Origin: Thiothrix phosphatis
GTDB lineage: Bacteria; Pseudomonadota; Gammaproteobacteria; Thiotrichales; Thiotrichaceae
DNA length: 64,000 bases
Reading direction: 5' to 3'
Assembly: GCF_035668035.1 (NCBI RefSeq)
Contig: NZ_JAYMYJ010000090.1
Coordinates: 1 to 64,000, forward strand
Shown: one piece after another, positions 62,790 through 64,000 of the stretch
How positions within the stretch are numbered: the first letter of the stretch is position 1
Layout of the letters: every line of letters starts with the position of its first letter
Program-made: the position numbers and the translations under genes
Notes under the pieces: generated by a model
The model's input: the letters and a program-made list of their open reading frames with translations, nothing else
The model's database searches: none
Told to the model about the DNA's origin: nothing

Positions 62790-63523
62790 AATTCTGGAAC
62801 AAATACCCGCGCGCCTGGTTGTGGTCCAACATTGTGGCGGCTTCCACGGTGGTGTTTTGGTTTTCCAATTGGGATGTGACCATCGCGCGGTTTTTCTACG
62901 ATCCGGCGACAGGGGAAGCGAAACACTGGTTGCTGGATGATTTTCCCTTGTGGAAACTGCTGTTTTACGATGGTGTCACTGTCGTGGCGACGGGCGTTTT
63001 GGTGGGGACATTGCTGGTGCTGATCGGGAGCACATTGCTGCGGCGCTGGCGGCTGCTGCGTTTGTACGCGCTGTATGTGCTGCTGGTGTTTATCCTCGGG
63101 CCGGGGCTGCTGGTCAACAGCTTGTTCAAGGATCATTGGGGCAGGCCGCGCCCCTTGCAGGTGGAACAATTGGGCGGGCAGGAACACTACGCGCCGCCGG
63201 GCTATTTTGTGGCGAATGGCCACGGGCGTTCTTTTCCCAGTGGGCACAGCTCGGTAGGGTTCGCCTTCATCGCGTTCTGGTTCCTGTTGCGCAGGCACAA
63301 ACCGGCGCTGGCGAAAATGGCACTGCTGTTGTCGTTGCTGTTTGGCTGTACGATTGGCCTGACCCGGATGGCGGCGGGCGGGCACTTCCTTTCCGATGTG
63401 ATGTGGTCAGGCTGGGTGGTGCTGTTTGCATCCTGGCTGCTGTATTACCCCATTATGCGGATGCCTGAACGCGAGGCCGCCCACCTGCTCCCCGGCCCCG
63501 GCAAAGCAGCCAGGGAGCAATAG
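62786..63523 (+). CDS. PAP2-family phosphatase (LpxE/BacA-like), second copy
   Basis: This 245-residue membrane protein has all three PAP2 motifs: KDHWGRPRP, FPSGHSSVGFAF and TRMAAGGHFLSD. It has about five or six helices and resembles lipid A 1-phosphatases (LpxE) and undecaprenyl pyrophosphatases. It ends the operon YbhN-like - ArnT-like - PAP2, mirroring the divergent operon. It is convergent with the CPXCG gene ten bases on. Confidence 0.88.
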   Translation: MKFWNKYPRAWLWSNIVAASTVVFWFSNWDVTIARFFYDPATGEAKHWLLDDFPLWKLLFYDGVTVVATGVLVGTLLVLIGSTLLRRWRLLRLYALYVLLVFILGPGLLVNSLFKDHWGRPRPLQVEQLGGQEHYAPPGYFVANGHGRSFPSGHSSVGFAFIAFWFLLRRHKPALAKMALLLSLLFGCTIGLTRMAAGGHFLSDVMWSGWVVLFASWLLYYPIMRMPEREAAHLLPGPGKAAREQ

Positions 63524-63533
63524 GCGCACGGCG

Positions 63534-63731
63534 TCAGCTATTGCCCGGCAGCACTTCGATGCGGGCAATTTCCCCTTCATCATCAATGTGGATGAACAAT
63601 TCAATCGGATTGCAGCAAACCTGGCAGTCTTCGTAATAGTCCTGGCTGCCGCCGGTGATGTCGACTTCGGTGGAAAACTCTGAATAGCAGTAAGGGCAGG
63701 TGATATTGGTGTGGGTTAGGGCCTGCGACAT
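63534..63731 (-). CDS. CPXCG-motif cysteine-rich protein
   Basis: This 65-residue protein has the zinc-ribbon-like Cys pairs ITCPYCYSEF (Cys12/15) and EDCQVCCNPIEL (Cys36/39/40) and a conserved acidic stretch. Members of this small family bind zinc and are widespread in gammaproteobacteria, with no defined function. The gene is five bases after the hemW end on the same strand, so it is co-transcribed with hemW. Confidence 0.9.
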   Translation of the reverse strand: MSQALTHTNITCPYCYSEFSTEVDITGGSQDYYEDCQVCCNPIELFIHIDDEGEIARIEVLPGNS

Positions 63732-63736
63732 GATGA

Positions 63737-64000
63737 CTAATCCTCCAGAAAGAGTTGGATAACCTCATTCAGGAACTGCCAGCCGATTTCTGTCGGGCGG
63801 ATAAGGTCGCCGTTGAAATCCAGCAAACCGCGCTGTACAGCCTGATCCAGCCCCGCCTCCAGGTGGCTGGGCGACAGACCGGTCCGTTCGGTAAACAGGC
63901 TGGGGGAAAAGCCCTCCCGCAAGCGCAGAGCATTCAGCATGAATTCAAAGCCCAGATCCGCTGCGGTAAGCGTCTGCTCACCGGCGCGCGCCCGGCCTTG
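63737..64000 (-). CDS. hemW: Radical-SAM haem chaperone HemW, C-terminal part (cut by window edge)
   Basis: The visible 87 residues match the C-terminal HemW domain (LGFEFMLNALRLREGFSPSL, TERTGLSPSHLEAGLDQAVQ, RPTEIGWQFLNEVIQLFLED). HemW, formerly called HemN-like, inserts haem into respiratory proteins. The radical-SAM domain with its CxxxCxxC motif lies beyond the right edge. It is followed at once by the CPXCG gene. Confidence 0.9.
   Translation of the reverse strand, partial: QGRARAGEQTLTAADLGFEFMLNALRLREGFSPSLFTERTGLSPSHLEAGLDQAVQRGLLDFNGDLIRPTEIGWQFLNEVIQLFLED

Overview
The window comes from a GC-rich gammaproteobacterial chromosome, probably a Thiothrix-like sulfur bacterium (Thiotrichales). 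That placement is an inference from the gene content (PurL, EttA, OxyR, ErpA, RppH, LptFG, Ppc, a T2SS pseudopilin operon, a phasin) and from codon use. There is no rRNA to confirm it. I found no tRNA, rRNA, CRISPR array, insertion sequence or prophage. Both ends cut a gene: hsdM on the left and hemW on the right.

Region by region. 1-9.8 kb is housekeeping and hypothetical genes: a partial type I methylase, purL, a Uma2-type nuclease next to a SWIM zinc-finger protein, a DUF3025 protein, a periplasmic VWA protein and a small DUF5362-like membrane protein. 10-15.8 kb is a type II secretion operon, gspE-F-G-H-I-J-K, without C, D, L or M. 15.7-43.2 kb is a large envelope-polysaccharide region. 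It holds a WecA-like and a WbaP-like initiating transferase, a Wzx-type flippase, phosphomannomutase, an ABC exporter (Wzm/Wzt with an extended Wzt C-terminus), a 1389-residue protein fusing a methyltransferase with three glycosyltransferase modules, a sugar epimerase, two GT4 enzymes, a WaaL/Wzy-type membrane protein, a GT9 heptosyltransferase and two GT2 enzymes. OxyR, EttA and an AT-rich gene for an exported PAN/Apple protein are interspersed. recC follows the last glycosyltransferase by one base.

43.2-45.5 kb is a compact minus-strand carbamoyltransferase / SxtJ-like / SxtK-like (DUF5989) cassette. The last gene has only 50 codons. 45.6-50.7 kb carries a HAD phosphatase, rppH, hemJ, a TlpA-like thioredoxin, argC, a coiled-coil membrane protein, bactofilin and erpA. 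50.8-54.5 kb holds ppc and a phasin with a strong promoter, an inverted repeat around it and an unusual CU-rich 3' hairpin.

54.9-63.5 kb is a divergent pair of envelope operons. The minus-strand one runs GT2 (ArnC/DPM-like) - ArnT-like - PAP2 - lptF - lptG, every junction overlapping by 1-4 bases. The plus-strand one runs YbhN-like flippase - ArnT-like - PAP2. Together they look like a polyprenyl-phosphate-sugar pathway that decorates lipid A or core, physically linked to the LPS export permease.

The most novel-looking items are the four-module polysaccharide enzyme beside Wzt, the carbamoyltransferase/SxtJ/SxtK-like triad, the GT2-ArnT-PAP2-LptFG operon, the phasin control region with its CU-rich 3' hairpin, and a GC-rich palindrome read through in frame inside recC.
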